A DNA stretch of 64,000 nucleotides from Anaerolineaceae bacterium (GTDB lineage: Bacteria > Chloroflexota > Anaerolineae > Aggregatilineales > Phototrophicaceae). Position 1 is the stretch's first letter; each line of letters starts with the position of its first letter. Under the pieces are notes generated by a model. It searched no databases and was not told the origin of the DNA. It was given only the letters and a program-made list of their open reading frames with translations. The stretch covers positions 248,001 through 312,000 of the forward strand of contig WGMX01000023.1 of the NCBI GenBank assembly GCA_016124855.1, written 5' to 3'. The position numbers were made by a program, and so were the translations under genes. This document shows, piece by piece, positions 33,122 through 43,221 of this stretch.

Positions 33122-33802
33122 ATGTGTGGACGTTTTGTATTAACCGCTAATCCCGAAGTCGTGCAGCAGGCATTCAATCTTTCGGTTCCACCCGCGCACA
33201 TGCAGCCACGTTACAATATTGCGCCAACACAGCCTGTCATGGTGATTACTAACGAAAATTCAAAAGAGGCGACCTATCACAAATGGGGTCTTATTCCCTC
33301 GTGGGCTAAAGATATGTCGATGGCTTCAAAGATGATTAATGCGCGCTCGGAAAGTGCTGCCGAAAAACCTGCTTTCCGTGCCGCTTTCCGTCGTCGTCGC
33401 TGCTTAATTCCAACGGACGGATTTTACGAGTGGCAAGAACATGGCAAAGAAAAAACACCCATGTTTGTCCATCGCCCTAATAATGAACTCTATGGTATGG
33501 CTGGACTGTGGGAAATCTGGCATGATCCTGATGGTGGCGAGCTTCGTACTTGCACCATTTTGACGACCGAGGCCAATGCCTTTATGCAGCAGTATCACCA
33601 TCGGATGCCTGTTATCATTCACCCCGAAGATTATAATCTCTGGTTGTCACCTGATGAAGAACCCCTTCCAGTTTTGCAGGGCTTAATGAAGGCTTATGAT
33701 GAGAATGGTTTGCAGGCTTATTCTGTTTCGAAGGCCGTCAACAAAGTCTCAAATGACTCGCCTGAACTGATGCAGCCTTTTAACCAGCAGTATTTACTAT
33801 AG
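33122..33802 (+). CDS. SRAP domain protein (YedK/HMCES family, abasic-site DNA-protein crosslinker)
   Basis: This protein has 226 residues. SRAP proteins bind abasic sites in single-stranded DNA and form a covalent crosslink through Cys2. The start must therefore be the ATG at 33122, giving MCGRFVLTANP; an in-frame ATG two codons earlier (33116) would bury the Cys and sits too close to the AGGA at 33111. Other family motifs are RYNIAPTQPV, WGLIPSWAKD, INARSESAAEKPAF, CLIPTDGFYEWQ and the active-site His in HHRMPVI. All key residues are kept. Stop is 3 bp from the convergent ftsK stop. Single gene with its own promoter. Confidence 0.96.
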   Translation: MCGRFVLTANPEVVQQAFNLSVPPAHMQPRYNIAPTQPVMVITNENSKEATYHKWGLIPSWAKDMSMASKMINARSESAAEKPAFRAAFRRRRCLIPTDGFYEWQEHGKEKTPMFVHRPNNELYGMAGLWEIWHDPDGGELRTCTILTTEANAFMQQYHHRMPVIIHPEDYNLWLSPDEEPLPVLQGLMKAYDENGLQAYSVSKAVNKVSNDSPELMQPFNQQYLL

Positions 33803-33805
33803 TAA

Positions 33806-36379
33806 TTAGCTGCGGTTTTTCGCTCGGCGTTCCAATTCGGCTTTGAAGGGGTCTTGCCCCTTCTTAATAAGGACCTTGCGTCCACGCGCTCCTGTTTCTG
33901 GTTCACCGATGATGCCTAGTTCTGCCATCAGGTCAACGATGCGGGCGGCGCGTGGATACCCCAAGCCCAGTTTACGCTGAATCAGCGAAGCAGAGGCTTC
34001 ACCCTCGTCGATCACCAATTCAATAGCCTGTTCAAGCATAGGATCGGTTTCGGCCAGAACTTCCCGGCGTGTCATACCTTTTTCCCACGGGCCGCTGGTA
34101 ACAATTTCGAGCTTGCCTTTAGCGGCCTGTTCTGCACTCCAGTTCTTCCAGTAATCGACAGTTGCCCTTACCTCATCATCGGATACAAAACAGCCCTGAA
34201 TACGTTTAGGTCCAGCGGCATCGGAAGCCAGATACAGCATGTCGCCGCGTCCGAGCAGATTTTCCGCGCCAACAGTGTCTAGGATAACGCGTGAGTCGGT
34301 GCCAGAGGCCACGGCGAAAGAAACACGCGATGGGAAGTTGGCTTTAATCAAACCGGTAATGACATCGACACTAGGGCGTTGAGTCGCAATCACCATATGC
34401 ATACCGGCAGCGCGTGCCTTTTGTGCGAGGCGCGTTACTGTGCGCTCCGTCTCATCCGGTCGGGAAAGCATCAGATCGCCGATTTCGTCAATCATGATAA
34501 CGATATACGGCATATATTCTTCTTTTTGACGGCGGCCTAAGCGCGCATTAAAGGCATCGATGTTACGAACAGCGTATTCTTCTAGAAGCTTGTAGCGTCG
34601 ATCCATTTCACGGGTGCACCATTGCAGCACTTCAATAATCCGTTCTTGATCCGTTTCGACCGGGCCGAGCAGGTGGGGAACACCGTTAAAACGGTTGAGT
34701 TCTACCATCTTGGGATCCATCATCACGATTTTGACGTTATCCGGTGTGTTGTTGAGGATCAGTGCTGTTGCCAGCGCTGCTAAACATACCGACTTGCCAG
34801 ATCCGGTAGTTCCAGCGATCAGAACATGCGGCATCGCCGCCAGATCCACGCCGATTGGCGCACCAGAAACATCGCGTCCTAATGGGATAAAAAGAGGGGA
34901 TTTGGCCTTTGCCATTTGTTCCTGCATGGTTTTGCTTTCCATGACCGAACGCAGCGCTACAATGCTGGGGTTACGGTTAGGCACTTCAATACCTACATAT
35001 GTTTGCCCGGGCACGGGTGTTTCAAGGCGCAAGCGTTTGGCGGAAAGTCCAAGCGCCAAGTCGTTGGCAAGCGCGGCGATTTTGTTGATTCGTGTCCTTT
35101 GCATCAACGACTCGCCTTCAGCGTTCTTTTCACGGAAAGGCTGGACGGCAAATTGGGTAACGGTAGGCCCGACCTTTACGTCCACGACATCAATGTCGAT
35201 TTCAAACTCTAAAAGTGTGTTTTCGATGAGTACTACGTTATTGTTGATTTCTTGTTCGCTTGGAACAGTTAGTTCAATATCCCGCAGCATTTCTAGCGGC
35301 GGCAGCGTACTGTCGCGTTTGATCGCTTTTTTGACCTCCTTCATATCCGAAACGTTGAAGAAGCGCTTGATACGACCATCGGGACGTTCCACTAATTGGT
35401 AGCCGTCTTTGCCTTTTTTCCCCTTTACGGTTCCGATGGCATTAAAGTTAGCTTTGAGATTATCCAACGTTAGCAAACTGGGTTCGCTCAAGCCAAGCTC
35501 TTGAGCTGTTGTCTCTTCTTTGGCGGCAGGAACCGCGCCGGGACGCAGCGACGGCGGGATATTTTCCATGTCAGGCCGTATGCGCAAAACATTCTGCGTG
35601 ATTCGTTTTGACTGTGGATTATCTTCCGGCAGCCCGATGGTTGGCGGCGTCATATTTAACGCGGGCGCAGATTGGCGACGATTGTTGCGCCTTGATAGGA
35701 TTTCGTTGGCTTGTACCTGCAAAGTTTGACCGATAGTACCAAGTCGCTGGCTGTTCTGGCCTAACCACGATTTTAGGTTAGTCACCCTCAGTCCCAAAAC
35801 AACACCGACACTAATAATGAAAGTTACCCCATAAAAAAGTATGGCCGGAATCGAGCCAAACAAGCTGACGATAATTACGCTGAGTCCCCAGCCGACGTAT
35901 CCGCCACCTTCGCCTGCACGTGCCAATGCCCGTAATTCAGTTTCCCCGCTGAGTAGGTGAAAAAGCGCGAGCGAAGCCAAAAACGCAAGTTCGAGTGCCA
36001 GAATGCGGCGCGTTCCTAATTTGACCACGACCCCCATTTTCGGCAGCAGCATGACGATACCCAGAGCCAAAATACCCGCCGAGACAATCACGCTGCCATA
36101 TCCAAACAGCGATCGCAAAGCGTTTGACCATGCTACAGAAATCGTGGCATCAGCCGAAACGTTTAATAAGGAAAGAAAGGAAACGATTCCAAATACCACT
36201 AGCACAATCGCCGCAATCTCATCTCCCCATGGCGGAAGACTGTTTAACAGGGATTCCCAGAATTCTTGTTTGACCGTGTAACGTTCAACCGGCTTGCGTG
36301 GTAGGGGAGCCGTGCTAGCGGATTTATTCGCGCCGCTTTTGGCAGAAGATTTATTGCTAGTTGGTTTCTGTTGTGCCAA
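33806..36379 (-). CDS. ftsK: DNA translocase FtsK/SpoIIIE
   Basis: FtsK of 857 residues pumps DNA during chromosome segregation at the septum. An N-terminal part with four or five membrane helices (about residues 50-200) is followed by a linker. The alpha and motor domains have Walker A GTTGSGKS (about residue 521) and Walker B VIMIDEIGDLML (about 628). The C-terminal gamma winged helix is also present (EASASLIQRKLGLGYPRAAR). The linker is short compared with E. coli FtsK, as in SpoIIIE-type proteins. The start is TTG at 36379 after AAGGA. A TATAAT lies at 36420-36425 (minus), giving a short leader. Monocistronic, after the S1 gene terminator. Confidence 0.97.
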   Translation of the reverse strand: MAQQKPTSNKSSAKSGANKSASTAPLPRKPVERYTVKQEFWESLLNSLPPWGDEIAAIVLVVFGIVSFLSLLNVSADATISVAWSNALRSLFGYGSVIVSAGILALGIVMLLPKMGVVVKLGTRRILALELAFLASLALFHLLSGETELRALARAGEGGGYVGWGLSVIIVSLFGSIPAILFYGVTFIISVGVVLGLRVTNLKSWLGQNSQRLGTIGQTLQVQANEILSRRNNRRQSAPALNMTPPTIGLPEDNPQSKRITQNVLRIRPDMENIPPSLRPGAVPAAKEETTAQELGLSEPSLLTLDNLKANFNAIGTVKGKKGKDGYQLVERPDGRIKRFFNVSDMKEVKKAIKRDSTLPPLEMLRDIELTVPSEQEINNNVVLIENTLLEFEIDIDVVDVKVGPTVTQFAVQPFREKNAEGESLMQRTRINKIAALANDLALGLSAKRLRLETPVPGQTYVGIEVPNRNPSIVALRSVMESKTMQEQMAKAKSPLFIPLGRDVSGAPIGVDLAAMPHVLIAGTTGSGKSVCLAALATALILNNTPDNVKIVMMDPKMVELNRFNGVPHLLGPVETDQERIIEVLQWCTREMDRRYKLLEEYAVRNIDAFNARLGRRQKEEYMPYIVIMIDEIGDLMLSRPDETERTVTRLAQKARAAGMHMVIATQRPSVDVITGLIKANFPSRVSFAVASGTDSRVILDTVGAENLLGRGDMLYLASDAAGPKRIQGCFVSDDEVRATVDYWKNWSAEQAAKGKLEIVTSGPWEKGMTRREVLAETDPMLEQAIELVIDEGEASASLIQRKLGLGYPRAARIVDLMAELGIIGEPETGARGRKVLIKKGQDPFKAELERRAKNRS

Positions 36380-36458
36380 TTATCCTTGAAACCTCGTTTA
36401 TGCTCGACATTCAAATTCCATTATAGTCGTCTTTTGATAGAGTGCCTATTTGATTAAA

Positions 36459-36491
36459 ACAAAAAAGGTCAGGCGTATTTAACACCCGACC
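36459..36491 (-). terminator. Rho-independent terminator of the S1-domain gene
   Basis: On the minus strand GGTCGGGTGT (36491-36482) pairs with ACGCCTGACC (36476-36467) through ten pairs, two of them G-U, with a 5-base loop. A run of six T follows at 36466-36461. It lies 24 bases after the S1 gene stop. Confidence 0.85.
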
Positions 36492-36514
36492 GAAAGCTTC
36501 TTATATCTATCGAG

Positions 36515-37501
36515 CTACGAATTCAGCCGCAGACTCAATCCCAAACGTCGGGCGCGGCTGTCGATACTCAGCACACGAGCAGTGACCTTTTGGCCTTCGG
36601 ATACCACGTTACGTGGATGCAGAAAATGGCCTTCTGCTAACTCGGAAACATGGATTAATCCCTCTAAGCCCGTTTCTATACAAGCAAATGCCCCGAAATC
36701 CACAACATTAGTGATGGTTCCTTCAACAATTTGCCCAATCTGGTAGCGTTCAGTAACCGTTGCCCAAGGATCAGGATGCAGTCGTTTGAGGCTCAGCGCG
36801 ATTCGCCCCGCATCGCGCTCAATTTCTAGTACATGTACATGTACATTTTGTCCACGCTCCAGAAGGTCAGCAGGATGCCCAACTCGCCCCCAACTGAGTT
36901 CACTGATGTGAATTAACCCTTCCAACCCACCCAAATCTACAAACGCACCAAAGTCGCACAAATTAGTAATAACCCCATTGACCGAGTCGCCGGGTTGCAG
37001 CCGTTGCAGAATACCAGCCCGTTCACCTGCTTGAACCTGCGCCGCCCGTTCTGACAGAATCAGACGGTTTTGTTCGCGGTTCAATTCAATCACACGCAGT
37101 TTAAGGGTTTTACCAATTAACTCCGTCAGCGAATTACGGCGAATCGTGCTGTTGGCGGTGGCTGGAAAATCAGTCAACTGGCTGGCTGGCACAAACCCGT
37201 GCAGTGACCGCCACTCAACCAGAATGCCACCTCTGTTATAACCGATGACATGGAGTTCAATAACTTCATCATTCACCATCGTTTCTTCAATGTCGCACCA
37301 ATCCTCCTCCGCAGCATTTGTTGACTGGGTGTTGGGTGGCGGCTGCATTTCATCAATACTGCCTTCGGGATTCATATCTTCGATAAATTCAGGCTCTTCC
37401 GGACTTGATTCAGTGAACTCTCCCTCGTGCAATAGCGCTGACCAATAACCTTCATCTAATGGTGGGGGCGCTTGGTCCCATCGCTGCATATTAGTGGACA
37501 T
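36515..37501 (-). CDS. S1 RNA-binding domain protein (three S1 repeats, ribosomal protein S1-like)
   Basis: This protein of about 328 residues has an acidic N-terminal stretch (about residues 1-60) and three S1 OB-fold domains. The first is degenerate (WRSLHGFVPASQL). The second and third are standard (GVITNLCDFGAFVDLGGLEG and GTITNVVDFGAFACIETGLE), each ending in the IALSLKRL or LGLSLRLN type strand. Short S1 proteins of three to four domains replace the six-domain RpsA in many phyla and help mRNA binding. I chose the ATG at 37501, preceded by GAGGGA, over the frame opening at 37543. Its own promoter and terminator flank it. Confidence 0.9.
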   Translation of the reverse strand: MSTNMQRWDQAPPPLDEGYWSALLHEGEFTESSPEEPEFIEDMNPEGSIDEMQPPPNTQSTNAAEEDWCDIEETMVNDEVIELHVIGYNRGGILVEWRSLHGFVPASQLTDFPATANSTIRRNSLTELIGKTLKLRVIELNREQNRLILSERAAQVQAGERAGILQRLQPGDSVNGVITNLCDFGAFVDLGGLEGLIHISELSWGRVGHPADLLERGQNVHVHVLEIERDAGRIALSLKRLHPDPWATVTERYQIGQIVEGTITNVVDFGAFACIETGLEGLIHVSELAEGHFLHPRNVVSEGQKVTARVLSIDSRARRLGLSLRLNS

Positions 37502-37606
37502 CACGTTCCCTCGGCAATAAAAAACAACACATAGGTACCACACTTCCCATGTGTCAATAAACTATAAATGTGGTTTATTTGTGACCCTATTCACTTCCCA
37601 ACATTC

Positions 37607-37635
37607 ATTATATTTCGGGAAGGTGTGACTTGCAA
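37607..37635 (-). promoter_or_regulatory. Promoter of the S1-domain gene
   Basis: On the minus strand TTGCAA (37635-37630), 17 bp, TATAAT (37612-37607) gives a leader of about 100 bases. A second candidate nearer the gene is TTGACA (37557-37552), 18 bp, TATGTG (37533-37528), so two starts are possible. Confidence 0.6.
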
Positions 37636-37650
37636 AATCAAGATCAGAGG

Positions 37651-39591
37651 TCATGGGGTGGAGTCTGGATTATCTCCGTTGAGTTCCATTTCTAAGAGGG
37701 TGTCGGCGACTGCCATTATCGCCACATTTTGCTTACGGTAAAAGTCAGGTTCGCTTAACGCCAATTTGTTTGCGGCATCTCGCACCTTGTGACGTTCGAT
37801 GAACCGTTCATCAAGTATGTTATAAACCAACCATTCAGGGCTGAGGAATTTGCGCTCTCCAACGGGACGTTGGTGTTCAATTGCTTTCTGGATAACACTC
37901 CGTAACGCGCGGGTCGGATTGTCGCCGTTTTCGTGTAAGGCGTTTCGGACAATTTTCAGTTCTTGTAACCCACTGCTGGTCAGACCCGGCCCGCCCCAAT
38001 AATGCTTTAAGGCCGCTTTGACCTGTTCATTGAACTGCTCTCTATCGAACGTGTCAATGCTCGTGTCTTTGTTCGCGTTACGACCGGGACGATATTCCAC
38101 ATCAGCCGCGCGGGTGCGGGTGATGGTTATTTGGGGTAGCAAGCCTTCAAGTGCCGCATAGATTTCAGATTGAAGTCGCAGATCATCGAGTGTTTCAGCG
38201 GCTCGTTTCGTTTCTTTATGCAAAACCCCCCACTCATCTTTTGTGAGATCGACCGAGACTGAACGTGCCTGCAATCCCAATATGCCGATGAGGATTTGTT
38301 CACCGTTGTCGTCAATTATGCGCCGACTATACAAAGGTGCAACCCAATAAGAGTGCCATTGTCTCAACGTATGTTGGTCGTTTGCTTCTTGTTGAGCCAA
38401 TATGTCGCGTAGCGCGGTGGCTTCCTTGGTCAGCCAGTCCGGTTCTGGCTGTAGTGGCCCAACCGCAGAAATGGTTTCAACCGTGTTTGAAGCGAGGGAA
38501 ATAACAAAGGCTGTATTCACTTGCAGATAATCACAGGTTGAGGAAAGAATCGCATCCAGAAGCTGCATTAAGTCGGATCGGGTCAGTAATCGTTCACTCA
38601 GCGTTTGTAATTTTTCGAGTTGGTCATCGTCTTCATCGGAATAAATCAAGCGTTTTTCGATCATTGGAAGAACTAATGCTACAAACCACTGCCACAGCAA
38701 AACGACTGTTACGACGGCAAATTGAACAAAACTCGTGCTTGGCAAACCCAAAACACGTGTTGCCGGAGTAATCACGAGAATAACGGCTAAGGCTAACAAA
38801 CCTGTAGCTGGCCCGCGCAGCATAAAACGCAGGAGATCAGTTTTGACGACCCGATCCGGCTGTGCGCTGCCAAAAAAGGATAATGGATACGATAAAAACA
38901 GCAGCATCATAATCAAGACAGCATTGGCGATGTTCACCAGAACAAGCATCCCGATAGAACCCGTTTCACTAATGCCAAGCAAAACAGAATAGGGGAATAT
39001 GCCAAAAACCGGTGTCAGCATTGCAAACTGGAGATAGCCCATTCTACGGCGCGTGTCGCGAGTCAAGCATCGCTGCCGCGCGCGCTGCACGTTAATGAAC
39101 GCTGTAACGACAGCAGAAACAAAAAAGGCGATATAGACGATAAATAGAGGGCCGCCAGTTATATTTACGAGTTCTGTACCCCGTATTGCCGGTTTTATTA
39201 AGTCATCTGTGAATGCGGCTGCAATGACGAATAATGCGCCGATGAAGTACAGCAACCGTGTGACTCTCCGCCTGCGACCTCGTGAAGTCAATCCGGTAGT
39301 TGCAAGCAATGCATCAGACAGATGAAAGGTTGCAGCGGGGATAAACGCAATACCGATCCACTGAGCGCGGACAATGTTTTCCAGCGTTGTCTGGCTTGGG
39401 CCTAACGAAATCAGGACATCACACATCGATACGATGGTGACGCACAGCAATACGATACCTGAAGTACGGGCGACCCGATTGCGTAGATTGCGGCTCAGAT
39501 TGTACAGCAGCATTGAAGCTGTCAGCACAACGATAGCAGTGGTCAGTGTTTCATTTACTGAATTGAGCAGCGTACTGAGCAAATCATCCAT
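37651..39591 (-). CDS. Multi-pass membrane protein with GAF-like domain and unassigned C-terminal domain
   Basis: This is a 646-residue protein. About residues 1-320 hold nine to ten membrane helices in the style of histidine-kinase 7TM sensor regions, followed by a short coiled coil (DQLEKLQTLSERLLTRSDL). A GAF-like domain covers about 345-490 (LQVNTAFVISLASNTVETI). The last 150 residues are helical (LKHYWGGPGLTSSGLQELKI and FLSPEWLVYNILDERFIERH) and I cannot assign them. No HisKA, HATPase, GGDEF or receiver domain is present. It follows the GNAT gene by 14 bp and closes the run led by rpoD. A sensor with a non-standard output is the likeliest reading. AGGG precedes the ATG. Confidence 0.7.
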   Translation of the reverse strand: MDDLLSTLLNSVNETLTTAIVVLTASMLLYNLSRNLRNRVARTSGIVLLCVTIVSMCDVLISLGPSQTTLENIVRAQWIGIAFIPAATFHLSDALLATTGLTSRGRRRRVTRLLYFIGALFVIAAAFTDDLIKPAIRGTELVNITGGPLFIVYIAFFVSAVVTAFINVQRARQRCLTRDTRRRMGYLQFAMLTPVFGIFPYSVLLGISETGSIGMLVLVNIANAVLIMMLLFLSYPLSFFGSAQPDRVVKTDLLRFMLRGPATGLLALAVILVITPATRVLGLPSTSFVQFAVVTVVLLWQWFVALVLPMIEKRLIYSDEDDDQLEKLQTLSERLLTRSDLMQLLDAILSSTCDYLQVNTAFVISLASNTVETISAVGPLQPEPDWLTKEATALRDILAQQEANDQHTLRQWHSYWVAPLYSRRIIDDNGEQILIGILGLQARSVSVDLTKDEWGVLHKETKRAAETLDDLRLQSEIYAALEGLLPQITITRTRAADVEYRPGRNANKDTSIDTFDREQFNEQVKAALKHYWGGPGLTSSGLQELKIVRNALHENGDNPTRALRSVIQKAIEHQRPVGERKFLSPEWLVYNILDERFIERHKVRDAANKLALSEPDFYRKQNVAIMAVADTLLEMELNGDNPDSTP

Positions 39592-39605
39592 GTCAAATCC
39601 CTGCG

Positions 39606-40160
39606 CTATGTCAGCGATTGACTGAAGAATACCGCAATGTCCTCATTGGGGAAATAATGATCGTTATATCCACAGAAACTGAATCCGCTTTGTTGGGCAA
39701 AAAGGATACCGGGGAAATTTTGGGTAGCGACCTCGATTACGAGGCGATTAAGCTTGTGTTCTTTAGCCCATTGGCGGGCAATTGCTATCAGCCGCGTTCC
39801 GATACGCTGTCGCCGAAACGGCAGGGAAACGACAAGGTCATGTATGCGGGCGATGCCGTAAACGGGTTCGTTTCGCATCGAAAGATAACCGAGGGCTTCG
39901 TTGGTGTCGCGGGTGACGGCCACCAGAAAACACTGATCGGCTGGTAGTGATAACCGCAGACGGTCTTCATTTGATTGGTATTCAGTTTCGAGGGTGCGGG
40001 GCAAATGTTGGTTGAGAAATCCAATGTGCCAATGCCCCGGTTTTTCATCAACTGTCATCTGCCAAACCATATCCGTTTCGTAATGATGGTCGAGTTGAAG
40101 ACAGGCCGGAATATCGCTTTCCAAACCGTCACGAATAAGAAAGCTCAGGGAATTGGTCAT
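39606..40160 (-). CDS. GNAT family N-acetyltransferase
   Basis: This 184-residue protein has the GNAT fold: an N-terminal strand-helix (FLIRDGLESDIPACLQLDHH) and the acetyl-CoA binding motif A RRQRIGTRLIAIARQWA (R-x-x-R-I-G-x-x-L). A final FCGYNDHYFPNEDIAVFF strand follows. It transfers acetyl from acetyl-CoA to an unknown amine. It is 10 bp behind the LiaF-like gene and 14 bp ahead of the 646-residue membrane protein, inside the rpoD-led run. Confidence 0.88.
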   Translation of the reverse strand: MTNSLSFLIRDGLESDIPACLQLDHHYETDMVWQMTVDEKPGHWHIGFLNQHLPRTLETEYQSNEDRLRLSLPADQCFLVAVTRDTNEALGYLSMRNEPVYGIARIHDLVVSLPFRRQRIGTRLIAIARQWAKEHKLNRLVIEVATQNFPGILFAQQSGFSFCGYNDHYFPNEDIAVFFSQSLT

Positions 40161-40170
40161 GGTTTGCTTT

Positions 40171-40956
40171 TCAAGTCAGGTAAGTTTCACCGAAGGTGCC
40201 ACTAATGAAAATTTCCACGAGCGGCGCACCCTCGTGTGCATCAAGTGCTTCAAAAGTTTGGCCTTCGAATTGCTCATAGCGGTTTGCATCGGCATGAACA
40301 CCAAAAAACCGGCTCTCTTTTATCGTGATGCGGGTTCGGTATCCTACAGGGGTAATCAAATGGATATTACCGAGCGTAGAGCGAATGTGTATAGTGTCTA
40401 ACACTTCTGGTGGAGCAATGACACGTATATCACCAATGCCTGAGGCCAGTACGGCTTGCTTAACGATTACGTCGGCTAAATCAAGATTAATCTGACCGAG
40501 GTGCGTACTCACAAACAATTCCCATGGTAAGTCACGCGCCAAACCCATTTCCCAATTGCTTAAAGAATACCATGGCGTTGCGGCGCGGTTCATAACGAGG
40601 TGTGTATGCGTATCGCTGACACGCATGGCAGGACGGGAACCTAACGCATATTGGCCGGCGATTAGGCGGCCTTCCTGCTGCAAGCCGCGCGCTTGAACAT
40701 CGATTTCGCCGGCGCTAATTTCCAGTGTGGCTGACTCCACACTGCCGCGCGTGATGCCGAATGTTCTACCTTCCGCGCTCGGTAGAACATCGCCACGTAC
40801 AAGAATCACTGCGCCGAGGACGACCAACGCCAACGGCCAGAGACTTTTTGCATCAAAATCACCCAGCAACAAAAAGTTGTTGAGGAGCAGCACAACCCCA
40901 AATGCGGCGATTAACAGCGGCCAAAGCCACGGGCCGCGTGAACCTTTCGCAGGCAC
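40171..40956 (-). CDS. LiaI/LiaF-like transmembrane protein
   Basis: This 261-residue protein has two short membrane helices at the N-terminus (LWPLLIAAFGVVLLLNNFLLL and LWPLALVVLGAVILV), the LiaI/DUF5668 pattern. A beta-rich domain like the LiaF C-terminal part follows, with repeats of the form IDVQARGL, INLDLADVIVKQAVLASGIGD and IRSTLGNIHLITPVG. In Gram-positives such proteins tune envelope-stress signalling; here no cognate two-component genes are adjacent. The start is GTG at 40956 with AGGAG upstream, 3 bp after the rpoD stop, so it is cotranscribed with rpoD. Confidence 0.82.
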   Translation of the reverse strand: MPAKGSRGPWLWPLLIAAFGVVLLLNNFLLLGDFDAKSLWPLALVVLGAVILVRGDVLPSAEGRTFGITRGSVESATLEISAGEIDVQARGLQQEGRLIAGQYALGSRPAMRVSDTHTHLVMNRAATPWYSLSNWEMGLARDLPWELFVSTHLGQINLDLADVIVKQAVLASGIGDIRVIAPPEVLDTIHIRSTLGNIHLITPVGYRTRITIKESRFFGVHADANRYEQFEGQTFEALDAHEGAPLVEIFISGTFGETYLT

Positions 40957-40959
40957 AGC

Positions 40960-42210
<1,251 letters not shown>

Positions 42211-42627
42211 ACGCTGTTTAACCTAGCCTTGCTGGTTATTCAACAAGGGTCAGATTTCTCCTAAGTATACCTTGTATTTACTATGACGACGAAAAATTAG
42301 TCCGGTCGGTGGTGTGGCGAGGTCTTCAGCGGATACTCGCGAAATGCTTACTCCACAATGACTGCACTAGCGTATTTGATACATTAACGAGGTTTCGGAA
42401 TCTTGTCAAGTTAATGGTGGTTAATCCACATCAAGTCGCTTGTGTAAACTATCCATACGTACTTGTGTAGTCACCTGAACTTCTCTGAAATTGACTTCAA
42501 TGTGGATGGGTGACCCTAAAATTAAAGGCCGATATTGGCTTCAATTTTAGGTCTTGTTTAGTGTAATAAAGACGCTGGTGCAGCCAAAACTCTTACGGAT
42601 AATGAGCGCTAATCAAATATGAACCGC
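42211..42627. other. Non-coding region between the GldA-type operon and rpoD
   Basis: This is a 417-bp stretch without a gene. It contains the rpoD promoter candidate (42381-42409). It also contains a 9-bp perfect inverted repeat, CCTAAAATT (42515-42523) with AATTTTAGG (42543-42551), whose 19-base loop holds a second GCC/GGC stem. A smaller TGAGCG/CGCTCA hairpin at 42603-42630 overlaps the end of the DUF4340 gene. Neither hairpin is followed by a T-run. I see no ORF or known RNA family in the rest. Confidence 0.5.
42381..42409 (-). promoter_or_regulatory. Candidate promoter of the rpoD operon
   Basis: On the minus strand a perfect TTGACA (42409-42404) is 17 bp from TAATGT (42386-42381). The leader before the rpoD ATG would be about 165 bases, long enough for post-transcriptional control. 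Confidence 0.5.
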
Positions 42628-43221
42628 TCATGTTACAGGCGGATTCCTCAATTGAACCCAGAGGTAATCAATGGCACGTCTTTCCATGACATAAATTACT
42701 TTTTTATCATCTACTAATCCATAATAGCTTGTTTCGCTTGTGTTCAAATCGCCAATTGTTACGGCGTGAGCCTTGTCCCCGCGAAGCAAGATTTCTATTG
42801 CGAAAACGCCGTCTGGTCGGAAACCAAAATCACTCAGTTTAGTATCGGGCTTGACTTCGATTGTGCTCTCGTAAGGCAGCAGTACAACTGTCTTTGCGAT
42901 GTTAGTCGCTGTGTTTAAATCCAGAGTGCCGGGATTATCAGGTGCAGTCCAATTTCCGGCACTGTCACGACTGAGAGTGAATGTTTTCTTCGTTACCGGA
43001 TCACGCAAGCGTATTGCGGTAATATCCTCCATATTCATACCGAGAGTTTGCCCCATGAATGTGTAATCACTGAGGACTTGTGAGGCATCAGTAGTTGGCA
43101 TATTGGATGGATCAGGGGTTGTTTCGCTGGCGGGCGCTGAAGATTGGCGTGTTTGAAGCAGTGAAATCGCGATCAAGACGACAAAAATCGTCAACAGTAT
43201 GAAGAGCGTGCGTCGGTTCAT
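42628..43221 (-). CDS. DUF4340 domain protein (accessory to GldA/F/G-like ABC system)
   Basis: This protein of about 197 residues has one N-terminal membrane helix (TLFILLTIFVVLIAISLL), then a Ser/Pro/Thr linker. An extracytoplasmic DUF4340-type domain follows (ITAIRLRDPVTKKTFTLSRD, DFGFRPDGVFAIEILLRGD, GDLNTSETSYYGLVDD). The ATG at 43221 overlaps the GldG-like stop as ATGA, and I chose it over the frame opening at 43242. DUF4340 proteins are regularly found directly behind Gldg-type auxiliary components. Last gene of the four-gene ABC operon. Confidence 0.85.
   Translation of the reverse strand: MNRRTLFILLTIFVVLIAISLLQTRQSSAPASETTPDPSNMPTTDASQVLSDYTFMGQTLGMNMEDITAIRLRDPVTKKTFTLSRDSAGNWTAPDNPGTLDLNTATNIAKTVVLLPYESTIEVKPDTKLSDFGFRPDGVFAIEILLRGDKAHAVTIGDLNTSETSYYGLVDDKKVIYVMERRAIDYLWVQLRNPPVT

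Noticed and set aside
34695..35402. 235-codon open frame on the plus strand inside ftsK
   Set aside because: It is antisense to a certain ftsK, has no recognisable domain, no ribosome binding site, and a Ser/Thr/Arg-rich composition typical of a shadow frame.
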